From Plantago ovata (lineage: Eukaryota > Streptophyta > Magnoliopsida > Lamiales > Plantaginaceae), in contig CM051455.1 in NCBI GenBank assembly GCA_028274465.1, forward strand, positions 73,580,489 to 73,644,488: 64,000 nucleotides of DNA. Direction: 5' to 3'. The position numbers were made by a program, and so were the translations under genes. The notes beneath the pieces are model-generated. The model made no database searches and was not told the DNA's origin. It saw nothing but the letters and a program-made list of their open reading frames with translations. Below, piece by piece: positions 41,756-53,679 of the stretch. Within the stretch, counting starts at the first letter, position 1, and every line of letters starts with the position of its first letter.

Positions 41756-44680
41756 TCAAGCGTAGAATCTCTGGAGGTTAGAGGTATTCCATGGATTTTT
41801 CAATACCCTTCCCTCCATGTCTTGAAGACGATAACTTCCGTTGGACCTTGCTTCAATTATCTTGTAAGGGCCTTCCCAATTGGGTTGCATCTTCCCAACT
41901 TTGCCCAAGATGTCTGCTCTTCGGAGTACTAAGTCTCCTACTTGGAAGTCTCTTTCTCTTACGCCTTTGTTGTAGGTCTTCGCGATGAGTGCTTGATATC
42001 TGAGGATATTGGCCAAGGCGTTGGTCCTCGATTCACTGATGGTCTCTAGGTCGAAGAGTCTCTCTGTATGATTGTCCTCGGGTTGGTACCCTTGGATTCT
42101 GAGGGTTTCCACCGCTACTTCTGCTGGTATGACCGCCTCGGACCCGTAAACTAGCGAGAAGGGAGTCTCTCTTGTAGCTGTTTTGAAGTAGTGCGGTATG
42201 CCCACACCACTCCATCAAGCTCGTCGACCCAGTCCCTGTTGGTAGCGAACCTCTTCTGCAAGTTGTTGACAAGGATTTTGTTGACGGCTTCTGTTTGCCC
42301 ATTGGATTGAGGATGTCCTACAGAGGTATACCTCCTCTCAATCTTCATTTCCTTGCACCATTCATTGAATCTTTGGCCGCAAAATTGAGCACCATTATCC
42401 GAGATGAGGACCCTTGGCAAGCCGAATCGACACACGATGTTCCTCCACACGAAGTTCATCACTGTCTGTTCGGTGATGGTAGAGACTGCCTCAACTTCCG
42501 CCCACTTGCTAAAGTATTCGACCGCGACGATGATGAACTTCTTTTGACCCGTGCCTCTTGGAAAGGGACCGACTATGTCGATGCCCCATATGTCGAACGG
42601 ACAAGTGATGGCGATGGGCATGAGGGGTTTCGCCGGGACGTTGATCAAATTGGCGTGCAATTGACACTCCTCGCACTTTCTCACAAATTGGGCAGCGTCT
42701 TCGCGAACAGTGGGCCAGTAGTATCCTTGTCGAATGACTTTTTGCGCGAGGGTTCTTCCTCCGGCATGGTCGCCGCAACTTCCTCGATGCATTTCTCCAA
42801 GAAGTTTTTGAACTTCGTGCTCGGCGACGCATCTCAAGTGGACTCCTTCGAAAGACCTTTTGTACAAGAAGTCTCCTTGCATGATGTATCGAGGAGCTTT
42901 TCCTTTGATTCTCCTTGCTTCAGCCTTGTCACGAGGAAGGCTTCCATTTTTGAGATATGTTGTTATCTCTTGCATCCAATTCGGTTGATCGTCAATTGCC
43001 AAGACGTTGGCTTTGATGGCCACAAGGATGATGCGTTGATTCTCATGAGTATCACATTCCGGGTATCAACTCCTCCGGAGGCTGAAGCATACTTTGATAG
43101 GGCGTCTTCCCTTTGATTGAGATCTCTTGAGAACTTTTCAATCTCACAACTTTCAAACTTTTGAATTTCTTCCGTGATGGCACTCTTGTACTCAGCTAGT
43201 GAGTCTTTCTTGGTTCTTAATTTCCCCGAGATTTGTTTCTCGGCAATTGGGAATCAGTGAAGAGATGTAGCTTCTTCACTTCCAAAGACTTTGCCATACG
43301 TAGAGCGATGAGGATGGCTTCATATTCTGCTTCATTGTTGGAGACCGGGAAACTAAGAGTGACGGCATACTCTAGTTCAGACCCTCCGGGACTTTTGAAG
43401 TATATTCCTATCCCACCATTTTTTCCTGATGAGGATCCATCAACATGAAGAGTCCAGACGTCTCCGTGGTCGATCAGTTCTTTGGGTTTGGAGAGACGGT
43501 CTCCGCACCCTTGGCTCGTCGGTTTTCTCTGTCAGGAAACACTTCATGCCTTTTCCTTTTGGTTTGGGACATCGCCTTAAGCTCTTTTAAAGCATCCTCC
43601 AGAGCTTGCATCGGGTTGTTTTGATGGGGATGCTCTTCGACCATCATCATAGCACTCGTTGTTGCCGAAGAGTTTTCCTCCGAAGTTCCTTTTGAGGGAT
43701 ACTCCACTAGGAAGTCGGCTATGACTTGTGCTTTTTTGGCTACAGGTGCTTGGTAGTCAATGTCGTACTCACTTAGTTCAATCGCCCATCTTGCCATTCT
43801 TCCCGAATTTTCGGGCTTTCCAAGGACTTGCTTGAGAGGTTGCTTTGTCAAAACAACAACCTTGTGAGCGCCGAAGTAGGGTTTCAACCTCCTTGCAGTG
43901 TAACGAGGGCAAAGGAAGCCTCTCGATATCCATGTACCGCGTTTCAGCCCCGGCAAGCACTTTGCTCAAGTAGTAGATGGGCAGGTGGTCGTTCCTTGGA
44001 TTCGCACCAAAACCGAGCTGATAGCTTCCCCGGTGCTGCTAAGTACAAATAGAGTACCTCCCGTCCACGGGCTTTGACAATAGAGGAGGAGCGAGTAGGT
44101 ATTCTTTCAGCTTCTCGAAGGCTTCCTCGCACTCCTTTGTCCACTCGAAGTGGCTGCTCTTTCTCAATACCTTGAAAAAAGGTAGATTTTTTCTCGGCAG
44201 ACCTCGAGATGAATCTACTCAATGCAATTGATTTTCCGACCAATTGTTGCACCTCGTTGATGGACTGGGGTTGGGGAAGATCGAGGATGGCCTTTATTTT
44301 CGGGGTTTGCTCTATTCCTCTTTCCGTCACCATGTAACCGAGGAACTTCCCCCCTTTGACTCCGAAGGTACACTTCGCCGGGTTGAGCTTCATGCCATAC
44401 TTTCTCAAGATTGAGAAGCACTTTGCCAGGTAACCTACATGTTGCTCCTCGGTCTTGCTCTTGACGAGCATGTCATCAACATATACTTCCATTGTTTTTG
44501 CCTAGCTCTTCCTTGAACATCTTGTTTTAACCCAACTTTGTAGGTAGCTCCGGCTTTTTAAGACAAAATGGCATCACGTTTGAAGCAATACACATGACGT
44601 TAGCGAGAAGGCAGTTTTAGGCACCTTCATCTTTGGCCATTTTTGACCTGGTAGCAAGCCCTGGTATGACCATGAAACTC
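41756..44680 (-). pseudogene. Tat pol: RT, RNase H and integrase (5' truncated, frameshifted)
   Basis: Minus strand from the gap: the end of RT (YQV near 44660, VYVDDMLVKS near 44485, GYMVTERGIE), a frameshift, then RNase H (about 43956-43300, LHVDGS, NEAEYEA and LFTDS in broken frames). Then comes integrase (43023-42151 and 42205-41756) with the HHCC finger (H...H...CEECQ), the DDE triad at WGIDIVGPF, LISDNGAQF and SNGQTEA, and the GPY/F motif NWEGPYKI. It ends at 41756. Convergent with the antisense gene, about 550 bp apart. Many frameshifts. The domain order RT-RH-INT and the sequences fit Tat-type gypsy. Confidence 0.85.
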
Positions 44681-44780
44681 NNNNNNNNNNNNNNNNNNNN
44701 NNNNNNNNNNNNNNNNNNNNNNNNNNNNNNNNNNNNNNNNNNNNNNNNNNNNNNNNNNNNNNNNNNNNNNNNNNNNNNNN
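44681..44780. other. Assembly gap of 100 N
   Basis: Exactly 100 undetermined bases, the usual placeholder for a gap of unknown length. The Tat element (-) ends on one side and a copia extra-ORF piece (+) begins on the other, so missing sequence is certain. Confidence 0.97.
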
Positions 44781-44995
44781 GATGACAACACTCTGGAACC
44801 AGCAAGTGATATTGCAGCAGATTTGAGAAGAGCTGCACTTGCTGAAAATGTTGCTGAAGAGACAGTTGCTGAAAAAGCTACTAATCCGGTCCCAGAAATT
44901 GCTGAAGCTACAATTGCTGAAGAACCACTTGCTGAAACTGCAATGGTTCAAGTCCCAGAGGTTGCTGAAACACAAGAAGATACAGTATTTGACAA
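44781..44995 (+). pseudogene. SIRE-type extra ORF fragment before A3
   Basis: An open frame from the gap: DDNTLEPASDIAADL, then repeated AEN/AEE/AEK/AET segments. It matches C1 at about 11450-11300. It is cut at 44996 by A3 and resumes at 53322 after one copy of GACAA. It probably belongs to the same copia as C3, but the gap prevents proof. Confidence 0.75.
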
Positions 44996-46287
44996 TGACG
45001 AACGCGGATGTCGTGCTCCGAATTCAAGCAAATAAATTTGTAATTAGCCAAAGGCAATCCACAACTACAACGAAAACCGTAGTGTAGCAGTAGAATGACT
45101 CGAGTGTCGTTCTCTCAGGACTATAACTAGCTTTATCAAATCTAATTTAGAATATAAAAACAGCAAACAGATAGCAAAGGGGTTTCTAGCAGATAATGGA
45201 GATTGGTGATAGTATGGTCCTTCTTAGCATAACGGGTCGATAATCATGCATAAATTCCTCGGTCTTGCATAGAGATCTTTGAATCAATCTAGTGTCCTGT
45301 TGCAAATATTAAGCACTACGAAGATAATTGGTCTGACAAGTCAATCACTATTGTCCTAATGTGTTCCGTAATTATTCAACACTACGAAGATAATTGGTCT
45401 GATGGTCGACAAGTGTCCAATTGTGCATAATAATTAATACAACATACGAGAATTTAGGCTGTGCCTGATCAACGAAATAAAGCGATGACACGGAGTATAA
45501 TGCGCGATATAGCCATTAGCATGATTATCTTCCCTTCGCTAAGAATTCACATACTACCACCAACGATAAGTTTAGCTACTCATAATAGGCATGCAATCAA
45601 CAGAAATCATAGAAGAAAACATGTTGAAAGAATATAATAAAATAAGTAGAATAAAAATGTAAGATAAAAAGTTACCGAAGGTTGTCAATCTCCGGATGAT
45701 TGCGATCCTACGAGCTCCAAACTGCTATGAAAAAGAGTCCCCTAAGCTACGGACCCCCAGAACAGGCTCTGGGAAGTCCCTACCTAAAACTACAGAGAAA
45801 GGTGGGAGAGAAGGTCTGGAAAGATATGATTTTCGGAGAAAACTGAGCAACTATATATAGGCTTCGAAATACTGTGGGGCGGTTCACCCCACACGCGCGG
45901 CGGTTCGCCCGGTGTGGGGCGGTTTGCCCCAGACAATTTCTCGCGGAAATCCGCATTTTCGACGCGGTTTTGGATTTCTTCCCCTTTTTGGACTCGGTTT
46001 CTGACTTCTAGTAGCCTTCTAACCTCCAGATTCGGCCCCTAGACTCCAAATCCCATCCGGAAACCTTCAGATACTCCAAATAGGCTTCTGGAACACCAAT
46101 TCTTTGTTAAATTTTAATATAATTTCCCGGAAATCTTCGAATTTCAACCAAAACCTGTAAAATAAAATCTAAAGGTAAACGTGACACTATTCTAATAAAA
46201 TGCATTAAAATATAGCTAAATTATCATAGAGGATAGCTAAAATAGGTGAAAAAGACTCGAATGAAAGTGTAAAATACACATTCATCA
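44996..46287 (-). repeat. 3' LTR of gypsy A3
   Basis: 1292 bp. The plus strand begins TGACGAACGCGG (one change from TGATGAACGCGG) and ends CATTCATCA. GC palindromes at about 45877-45940. Minus-strand TATATATAG at 45852-45860. Confidence 0.92.
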
Positions 46288-47652
46288 AACTCCCCAAACC
46301 GAACCTTTGCTTGTCCTCAAGCAACTAAGCTAGACTCTAATACAAAAAACATGCAAGACACAAAATGGAGTTTCATGCCAAATAAAATGAACTAATCTAC
46401 TGAATCTATCAAATAACATATGAACAAAAACCATATAAATCAAAGCATGAATATAGTTTGAAGAATACCTCGATTGACTTATACACATCCACATAAGCAC
46501 TTATGTCCAGACCAGATAGTCTCTCGTAACATTCTCTACCTGGACCTAGTCAGTGACGACGTAATGAAGCATGCTAAGATACGAATGGTTTCCCCGTGCC
46601 TATGAAACTGAGGACTTACTGCTGTTCCACTATGTAAAGACTTTTCCTCAAAAGAGGTCGAACCAGTACTGGCTCTCATCAAACGAAGGAGGGTTCCCTA
46701 TAAAAGTTAACACTCCCCTATTCTACCCTTCTCTCAAGTAAAGTCTTAAGCTATTCATCACTTCCTGAATGGCAGGACGAGGGTGGTCTACAACAGATGA
46801 CACTCAAGACAAAAAAGATAAAAAATAGAAAAACACGATTACGAACATTACACGAATTGGAAAAGACACAACACTTTGCTAACTGCTATTTGGCTTTATT
46901 TTTTGGACCATTCTTTTGCTTTTTTGGGGTCTTTTCTTTTTCTTCTTTTCTCTTTTTTCTTTCCAGATTTTTTTTCTTTTTCCTGGAATCTTTTTTCTTT
47001 TTTTTCGATATTTTTTTTTAGCCAGCAGTAGTATAACAAAGAGAGAAACAAAATGGCTCACACGACTTCCCCAAACCTATTCGAAAGAATAGGTTGGAGT
47101 ACAAAATTTACGGAAAAAGAAAAAATAATCTCACGATACGAAAATGAAAAATAGAAACAAGTCTAATGATGGTGTAACCCCCTCCCCAAACCTATTCGGA
47201 AGAATAGGTTATAAACAAAGGATCACACAACCTCACACTACCTCCTTCCTAGGCATTTAGCAATCTCAAAGCATGGTGAAGACTTGTTGCCTCTTAGGTA
47301 CATAATTACTCGGAAAAACAACCATAAGACCCTAACATGCATCATCCTATTATACAGGCCTTCGTGAACCGCAGTAGAGAAAACACCACTAAGTGATGTC
47401 GAGACTACCAAGCTTAACTAAATGCAATACATAAATGTGACAAGCCAAGCGAGAAAAACCTCAAACAAATTCATAGAGATGAAGCATACGATTAATGGCA
47501 TAGTTAGTTGATCTACCCAATAAAAAAGTTCAAAAAATTCGGCAATAAACTCCATATAAAACATGCAAGACTATCCTAGGATGAATGTAGTGAAATGCAA
47601 CCTAAAAAATCTAAGAAAGCAGTAAACGTGCAAATGCAAATGCAAACAAATA
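46288..47652 (-). other. A3 3' noncoding region
   Basis: Counterpart of 15300-16611 in A1. Polypurine tract complement (AACTCCCCAAACC) directly after the LTR, conserved block at about 46520-46563, pyrimidine-rich tract at about 46880-47030, hairpin modules at about 47067-47097 and 47178-47212. No ORF. Confidence 0.75.
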
Positions 47653-49640
47653 AAACATGCGAGGTATTACATACTCATCCTACCAATTCCAAGCTCCAAA
47701 CTAACAACATCAGATCACTTAAATCCCATCCCCCCTCAGGAAATTAACGCTAGTCCCTAGCAGTAAGAAAATGAGGAAATAAGATGTGATACTAGATGTT
47801 ACCCCATGGTTTGTCCTCGGTCGGCTGAGTATGCTGCTTGTGATTTATTGGGCCTCCTCTGGGAGCTTAATAGGGTGTCATCAGGTCTTCAGGTAGGCGT
47901 GGTAGTTTCAATTATGGGCCGGATAGGAACAACTCCTCAGTTAGTATCATCATCGCCCGTATGGCCTTCATTGTCACTACTGTCACGCACATCCTCACTA
48001 GTAGAGTTGAAGTGGCAGGTAGAATTCTCAAGATTAGCCGCCGCTGTTATGGAATCCTCCATCCTAAAGCCCTCCAATAGGATGTGAACTGTTGAAGGGG
48101 AAAGGGCAGTGGTATCAGGACCTCCCCCTCCAACGTTTTACACCACGAGAAGGTTTCAGTAAGCTGCTCGGATACTCAGAAGTCTTCTACCACTTTTTCC
48201 AATTTCGACCACATTCTCTACGGTGGATCCGACCGATGTCTATATGATGCTTCCTTTAGAGGCAGGCAAGTGGCACCCCAACAAGGTGCTGGGTACCCAT
48301 GTCATTATGTTTTGGAACCAAGCTAGCGCTTCAGAACCTTCTAGCAACTGCGAACTCAAGATTGAATCCGTCGCGGCTAGACTGTCCCGGTGCCTTCCAG
48401 TTCATTCGAACTTTGCAGTCCATGTGATGGAGTGCTGACGTAATAATGGTTTCTGTCCCTTCGGTGGTGCATGAATAGGCATAGGAGTCCTCACTCAAGG
48501 TGTACTCTAGCTCCTCCTCTTGGATAATCCACGACGTTGTTGCAAAACCCCTTGGCTCGAACGCACATCTAACGAGGTCACCTTCCTTGACATGGTTCTT
48601 CACAGCAATCATACGGGAATAATGCTCCTTTCCCTTGGTATGGTTCCTACAAACAACAGTTAGTACCTCGTATGACACAAAAATGACTCATGCATATGCT
48701 TGTTTAAGAACGAAATAATCAAGTGATAAAATCAACAATCGAGCTCCCCAACCCGTAATGTCTAGTCTAGCTTCTTCATCACGCAACATACCAATGTAAC
48801 TACTACATGTAGTACATCACATTATGCTCTTACTAGACAACCAATATCCTAGATAACAAGGCTCAATTCATACCATAGTAGCGAAAAATTCTACCATCAT
48901 AAATCCTCATACTCAACAATTAAGCATTCTATCGTCAAATCTACCAACATTACATCAATAAACACAACCATATGCTAGAAATCAAAGATAAAGACATATT
49001 GCATAACAAGATATATCATCTAGTAGAAAAATACCCAATCAACAATTCAAGCAAAATTGAGCATGCAATTGATAGTAAATAACATGTCTAATCACACAAA
49101 TAACATACCCATGCATCAAATAAGCATAATTGAAGCTCAAATTAGAAAAACCCCAAATTCAAAAATTAGGGTTCTAAGGATGATACCTCAGATCTGAAAA
49201 TATAACGCATAAGGATGAAATCTGTTCGGATGGGATGATAGATCATGCAATAGGCTTCGATTTAAGCTAAAGAACACTAAATTTGGTCAAGAATTGAAGA
49301 AGTTATGAAGATTTGAAGTTTAAATCGCGAAATTCGGTTTTGGGGAAGGAGGAATGAAGAAAATGAGGTTTTGGGGAAGAAATCCGCGTTTTTGAAGTTC
49401 TGGAGCCGTGGGGCGGTTCGCCCCACACGGGGCGGCTCGCCCCGTGCTCCCCGATGCAGGGAGACGGTTCCTGTCGTCAGAAAATGCGGTTTCAATCCCC
49501 GAAACCAATTTTTCAAAGAACCACTCGAAAAATCTCACTCAAACAAACGCACATACGACATAGACATGAACAAATTCTCATACGAGAAGCAAATAGTTCA
49601 AGAATGAATGCATGCAGAAAAGCAGTAAAGAAAGCGATAA
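47653..49640 (-). pseudogene. Segment S in A3: leader, intron-like stretch and unrecognised ORF
   Basis: About 2 kb inserted relative to A1, between protease and the conserved noncoding region. On the minus strand: a GC-palindrome stretch like that of the A LTR (about 49400-49445), a C/T-rich leader, and an intron-like AT-rich stretch (possible donor CTGAG|GTATCA near 49190, acceptor TTTGTAG near 48664). The ORF at 48678-48331 has HVKEGDLVRCAFEPRG, SCTTEGTETII and, downstream, LVPKHNDMGTQ. A second shared frame, MEDSITAAANLE with an acidic tail, follows. It shares its orientation and sequence with 34153-35198. I recognise no family. A captured gene fragment is one possibility. Confidence 0.55.
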
Positions 49641-49705
49641 AAATTCCGGGTTGCCTCCCGGATAGCGTCATTGTTTAAAGTCTTTGACTCGACTCCTATC
49701 TGCGC

Positions 49706-51859
49706 CTATCTCTTCTTTTTGCGGATACTAGGCTTCCCCTTCATTGATCTCCTCTCCATGCCACGAACCTGTGAATAAGAAAGAATATAGGCTGCAAGAC
49801 CACAATAGTGAGTTGTAATATCAGGCGGTTCAGGTGGATCTGGTATGGCTCGCAACACATGTTGCTTGCCATCTACTTCGATGGTGTAAGTTCTTTGGTA
49901 GATGTCCATCACGGAGCGTAGTTTAGTCAAGAACGTTTGCCCTAAGAGTATGACATCCCCCGTTCTAGGTGCAGATGTCGGCATAACTACAAAATTGGTG
50001 TATATAGATGCTTCACCAATCTTGACCAACACATTTTTCACAACGCCCTCGGGTCTCATAAAGGATCCATCCTCCAGTTGCACAATAGCCCTTTGATCAG
50101 ATAGTCTTCCAAGGTTGCTCTTTTCAAACACATTCAAAGGGATTATGTTTGAGTAGGATCCCGTGTCTAGTGTGGCACGGACATCGTCAAGCTCACCAAT
50201 CCCTACCTTAACATCGAAACTTTTAGGGAGTGGCTCGGGATCCTCTTGCTCCTCATCACTTGCGTCAGAACCAAGGTCCTTCTCTTCTTCCTCAGCCTGT
50301 AGAAGTTCTTCCTTCATGCAACACTCGCACCTAACAATCTTCTTGATGGTGATTTCGTCAGGTACATCACCAGCCAATGTAATGGCATTCGACTTCACAG
50401 TGTTGCTAGGTAGTTTGCCTTGTTCCCTACTTGCTCCTCGGTCGATCAACTCTTGCATCTTCTGATGGGCAAGCCTAGTGCTCTCTTCCAACCTATCAAG
50501 CCTTGCCCTAGTCTTCTCGGAATCTTCTTCATAACGTTTGAGAAAACTTTGTGTGTGATCAACCATCTTCTGCAAGTTCTCCATCAGTTGAGCCGACTTC
50601 GACTTCGGTGGTTCTTTTGGAGCCGGGTTTTCGCAGTGATCATTACCATAGTTCAGCCTACTACGGTCTTGGTTAGGTCCATAAGTTTGGTTAGCCGGTG
50701 CATATCCTTGATTGTTACGGTATCCTCTTCTCCAAAATCCACCTTGAGGATTCCTACCGTCTTGTCCGTAGCTAACTTCTTGAGTGCCAAACTCCGTAGC
50801 AAAGGCTTCCTCTTCGCCTCCTCGAGCCCAGTTGCCATCATCGTATGCCAGCTCCGATCTACACATATGATCCCCATGCCCATAGTTCTTACATATTCGG
50901 TATACTTCGTTCGAAACAGTTGTTCCGGTGGCGCTCTTGAGGACTTGCTTCAATTCGTTGGTAAAGCACTCGAATTGATCCCCATTCCTCCTATACATAG
51001 GGGCTTCTTGAGTCGGTGGAGCTTCAGGTCCACGTCTCATAACCATTGCTCTCGGGTCCTTGAACTGCGAACCCTTAGCAAGCCTTTCGAAAACTGCCCA
51101 GACGGCTTCTGCGGTTTCCTCCCAAATATTGCCTCGGCATTGGAAATCCACTACTTGTTGGTTCTCGAAGGTTAGTTCATTGTAGAAGTGTTGGACTAGG
51201 TCGGAAAGTTCAAAACCATGGTGAGGGCACTTGTTTGTGAGATCTTGGAACCTCTCAAACACGGTGTAGATGGTCTCATCATAGTCCTGCTTGAATCCAG
51301 TGATCTTCGCCTTTAGCGCGGTAGTCAAGGTGTGGGGGAAGTATTTCTACATGAAAGCTGAAAAAACCTTCTCCCAAGTGTCCAGCGAGCCGGCTGGAAG
51401 AGAACTCAGCCATGACTTGGCTCTGTCACCAAGTCCCATAGCAAAAACCTTCATCCTTAACTCACCCGTTGTTATGTCAGCTCCGGGTCGTGGGAGTTGG
51501 TTGACGAAATCATCGATATCGTGCAAGTACCCCATCACATCTTCCCTTGATAAGCCATAGAACCTCGGAAGTTGTTGGAATGCGTGGTTCTTGATTTCCA
51601 GATCTCGGGTTGCAGACGAAAGAACAATCGCCGGTCCCCTCATACGATCCTTTGTGGGTTGTACCCATGCCTTCAGTGGTCTAGCTTCTTCCATTCCGTC
51701 GATTTCCTTGAAGAGAATGTGTAGAGATTCAGAGAAATCGGTTTCCTCTATTTCCTCTAGTGCGCGCCTTTCAAGTAGTCGCCTTCGTTGGTGATAGACT
51801 CTGTCGATCTCAGCAATTGAATCAGCCAGCGGTGTTCCTGCAGAACGTGTATGCGACAT
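49706..51859 (-). pseudogene. gypsy A3 gag-protease polyprotein, near intact
   Basis: A single minus-strand frame of 717 codons from ATG at 51859, with one premature TAG at 51347-51349 (codon 171). Order: basic N-terminus, Retrotrans_gag domain (residues about 85-250), CCHC finger CRICKNYGHGDHMC (about residue 325), Gly/Asn/Gln-rich linker, coiled coil (about 440-490), acidic stretch, and aspartic protease with DTGSYSNIIPL near residue 570 and VILLGQTFL near 650. A basic KKKR tail ends the protein. It is the reference product for family A. Only a gag and protease are encoded, so particle assembly and processing but not copying could be done by this element itself. Confidence 0.88.
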
Positions 51860-52007
51860 ACACTATCTGTAACAGACTAGGTAAGGTGATTAGAAACAGA
51901 CTAGGAAAGCAGTATCAGAGAGAAATTAAAAAGGAAAACTAAAACTAGTAGAATTAGGAATCTAAAGCTGAAAATATAAACAAATTAAACAGAAAAAAGG
52001 AGTATAG

Positions 52008-52025
52008 TCCCCGGCAGCGGCGCCA
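52008..52025 (-). promoter_or_regulatory. Primer binding site of A3
   Basis: Minus-strand TGGCGCCGCTGCCGGGGA, one change from the tRNA-Asp site of A1 and B1. Confidence 0.82.
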
Positions 52026-52028
52026 ATT

Positions 52029-53321
52029 TGATGAACGCGGATGTCGTGCTCCGAATTCAAGCAAATAAATTTGTAATTAGCCAAAGGCAATCCACAACTA
52101 CAACGAAAACCGTAGTGTAGCAGTAGAATGACTCGAGTGTCGTTTTCTCAGGACTATAACTAGCTTTATCAAATCTAAAATTTAGAATATAAAAACAGCA
52201 AACAGATAGCAAAGGGGTTTCTAGCAGATAATGGAGATTGGTGATAGTATGGTCCTTCTTAGCATAACGGGTCGATAATCATGCATAAATTCCTCGATCT
52301 TGCATAGGGATCTTTGAATCAATCTAGTGTCCTGTTGCAAATATTAAGCACTACGAAGATAATTGGTCTGACAAGTCAATCACTATTGTCCTAATGTGTT
52401 CCGTAATTATTCAACACTACGAAGATAATTGGTCTGATGGTCGACAAGTGTCCAATTGTGCATAATAATTAATACAACATACGAGAATTTAGGTTGTGCC
52501 TGATCAACGAAATAAAGCAATGACACGGAGTATAATGCGCGATATAGCCATTAGCATGATTATCTTCCCTTCGCTAAGAATTCACATACTACCACCAACG
52601 ATAAGTTTCGCTACACATAATAGGCATGCAATCAACAGAAATCATAGAAGAAAACATGTTGAAAGAATATAATAAAATAAGTAGAATAAAACTGTAAGAT
52701 ACAAAGTTACCGAAGGTTGTTAATCTCCGGATTATTGCGACCCTACGAGCTCCAAACTGCTATGAAAAAGAGTCCCCTAAGCTACGGACCCCCAGAACAG
52801 GCTCTGGGAAGTCCCTACCTAAAACTACAGAGAAAGGTGGGAGAGAAGGTCTGGAAAGATATGATTTTCGGAGAAAACTGAGCAACTATATATAGGCTTC
52901 GAAATACTGTGGGGCGGTTCGCCCCACACGCGCGGCGGTTCGCCCGTTGTGGGGCAATTCGCCCCAGACAATTTCTCGCGGAAATCCGCGTTTTCGACGC
53001 GGTTTTGGATTTCTTCCCCTTTTCGGACTCGGTTTCTGACTTCTAGTAGCCTTCTAACCTCCAGATTCGGCCCCTAGACTCCAAATCCCATCCGGAAACC
53101 TTCAGATACTCCAAATAGGCTTCTTGAACACCAATTCCTTGTCAACTTTAATATAATTGCCCGGAAATCTTCGAATTTCAACCAAAACCTGTGAAATAAA
53201 ATCTAAAGGGAAACGTGACACTATTCTAATAAAATGCATTAAAATATAGCTAAATTATCATAGAGGATAGCTAAAATAGGTGAAAAAGACTCGAATGAAA
53301 GTGTAAAATACACATTCATCA
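52029..53321 (-). repeat. 5' LTR of gypsy A3
   Basis: 1293 bp, plus strand TGATGAACGCGG to CATTCATCA. Minus-strand TATATATAG at 52886-52895, with the GC palindromes at about 52910-52970. Confidence 0.92.
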
Positions 53322-53679
53322 GACAACGTATCTCAAGATGCTGAAAATATTAGACCTAGTTCACCTATGACCTCTATTGACAAAGTTCAACTGGTGCTGA
53401 CTGACCTAAGCTAGCAAATGGACTTGGAGATTGAAGACAACTCCAACAAGTCAGTATAAATGTTCATGACAAGTAGTGAACTTAAAGGTCAAGATGTCTC
53501 TGCTTAACTTGTCAATTCAGATACAAGGGAGATTGTTGAATCTGCACAACCTTCTCAATTAGAGCAAGAAAAGAAGTCTCTTTACTAAGACTTGAGACGT
53601 TTGTACACTAAATACTTCCAGAAGAACTTATATATTCACAGCTAATGAGCTCAAATCTGATTGCTTTAATCAGAGAAAA
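53322..53679 (+). pseudogene. SIRE-type extra ORF fragment after A3
   Basis: Continues the frame of 44781-44995 once A3 is removed: DNVSQDAENI, MTSIDKVQLVLTDLS, QPSQLEQEKKS, with three in-frame stops. It then jumps by an internal deletion from the counterpart of about 11000 to that of about 10370 in C1. The deletion removes the three introns. It is cut at 53680 by C4. Confidence 0.75.

Larger units (their letters stand above)
35199..44680 (-). mobile_element. Tat/Retand-type gypsy element, 5' part lost in assembly gap
   Basis: On the minus strand: RT (partial), RNase H, integrase, then an antisense spliced gene, tandem repeats, polypurine tract and the 3' LTR (35199-35951). The left edge is fixed by comparison with A3: A2 sequence runs to GTACCTCG at 35198, and TGTTGAAGGG begins the LTR. 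CCTCG (35194-35198) would be the target duplication. The other end lies in or beyond the N gap. An extra gene in antisense orientation between pol and 3' LTR is a known trait of some Tat elements (for example Retand). Confidence 0.82.
44996..53321 (-). mobile_element. Complete gypsy element A3 with extra segment S
   Basis: LTRs at 44996-46287 and 52029-53321 (1292 and 1293 bp) are almost identical. The 5-bp duplication GACAA flanks it (44991-44995, 53322-53326). On the minus strand: 5' LTR, primer site, gag-protease, segment S (about 2 kb, absent from A1), noncoding region, polypurine tract, 3' LTR. No RT or integrase. It is the best-preserved A copy and is inserted in a SIRE-type extra ORF. 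Confidence 0.92.

Noticed and set aside
42295-43116. 273-codon plus-strand ORF
   Set aside because: Shadow of the Tat integrase on the minus strand.
44574-44975. ORF crossing the N gap
   Set aside because: It is open only because undetermined bases were not translated as stops.
50420-51175. 251-codon plus-strand ORF
   Set aside because: Shadow of the A3 gag-protease frame, with no recognisable domain.
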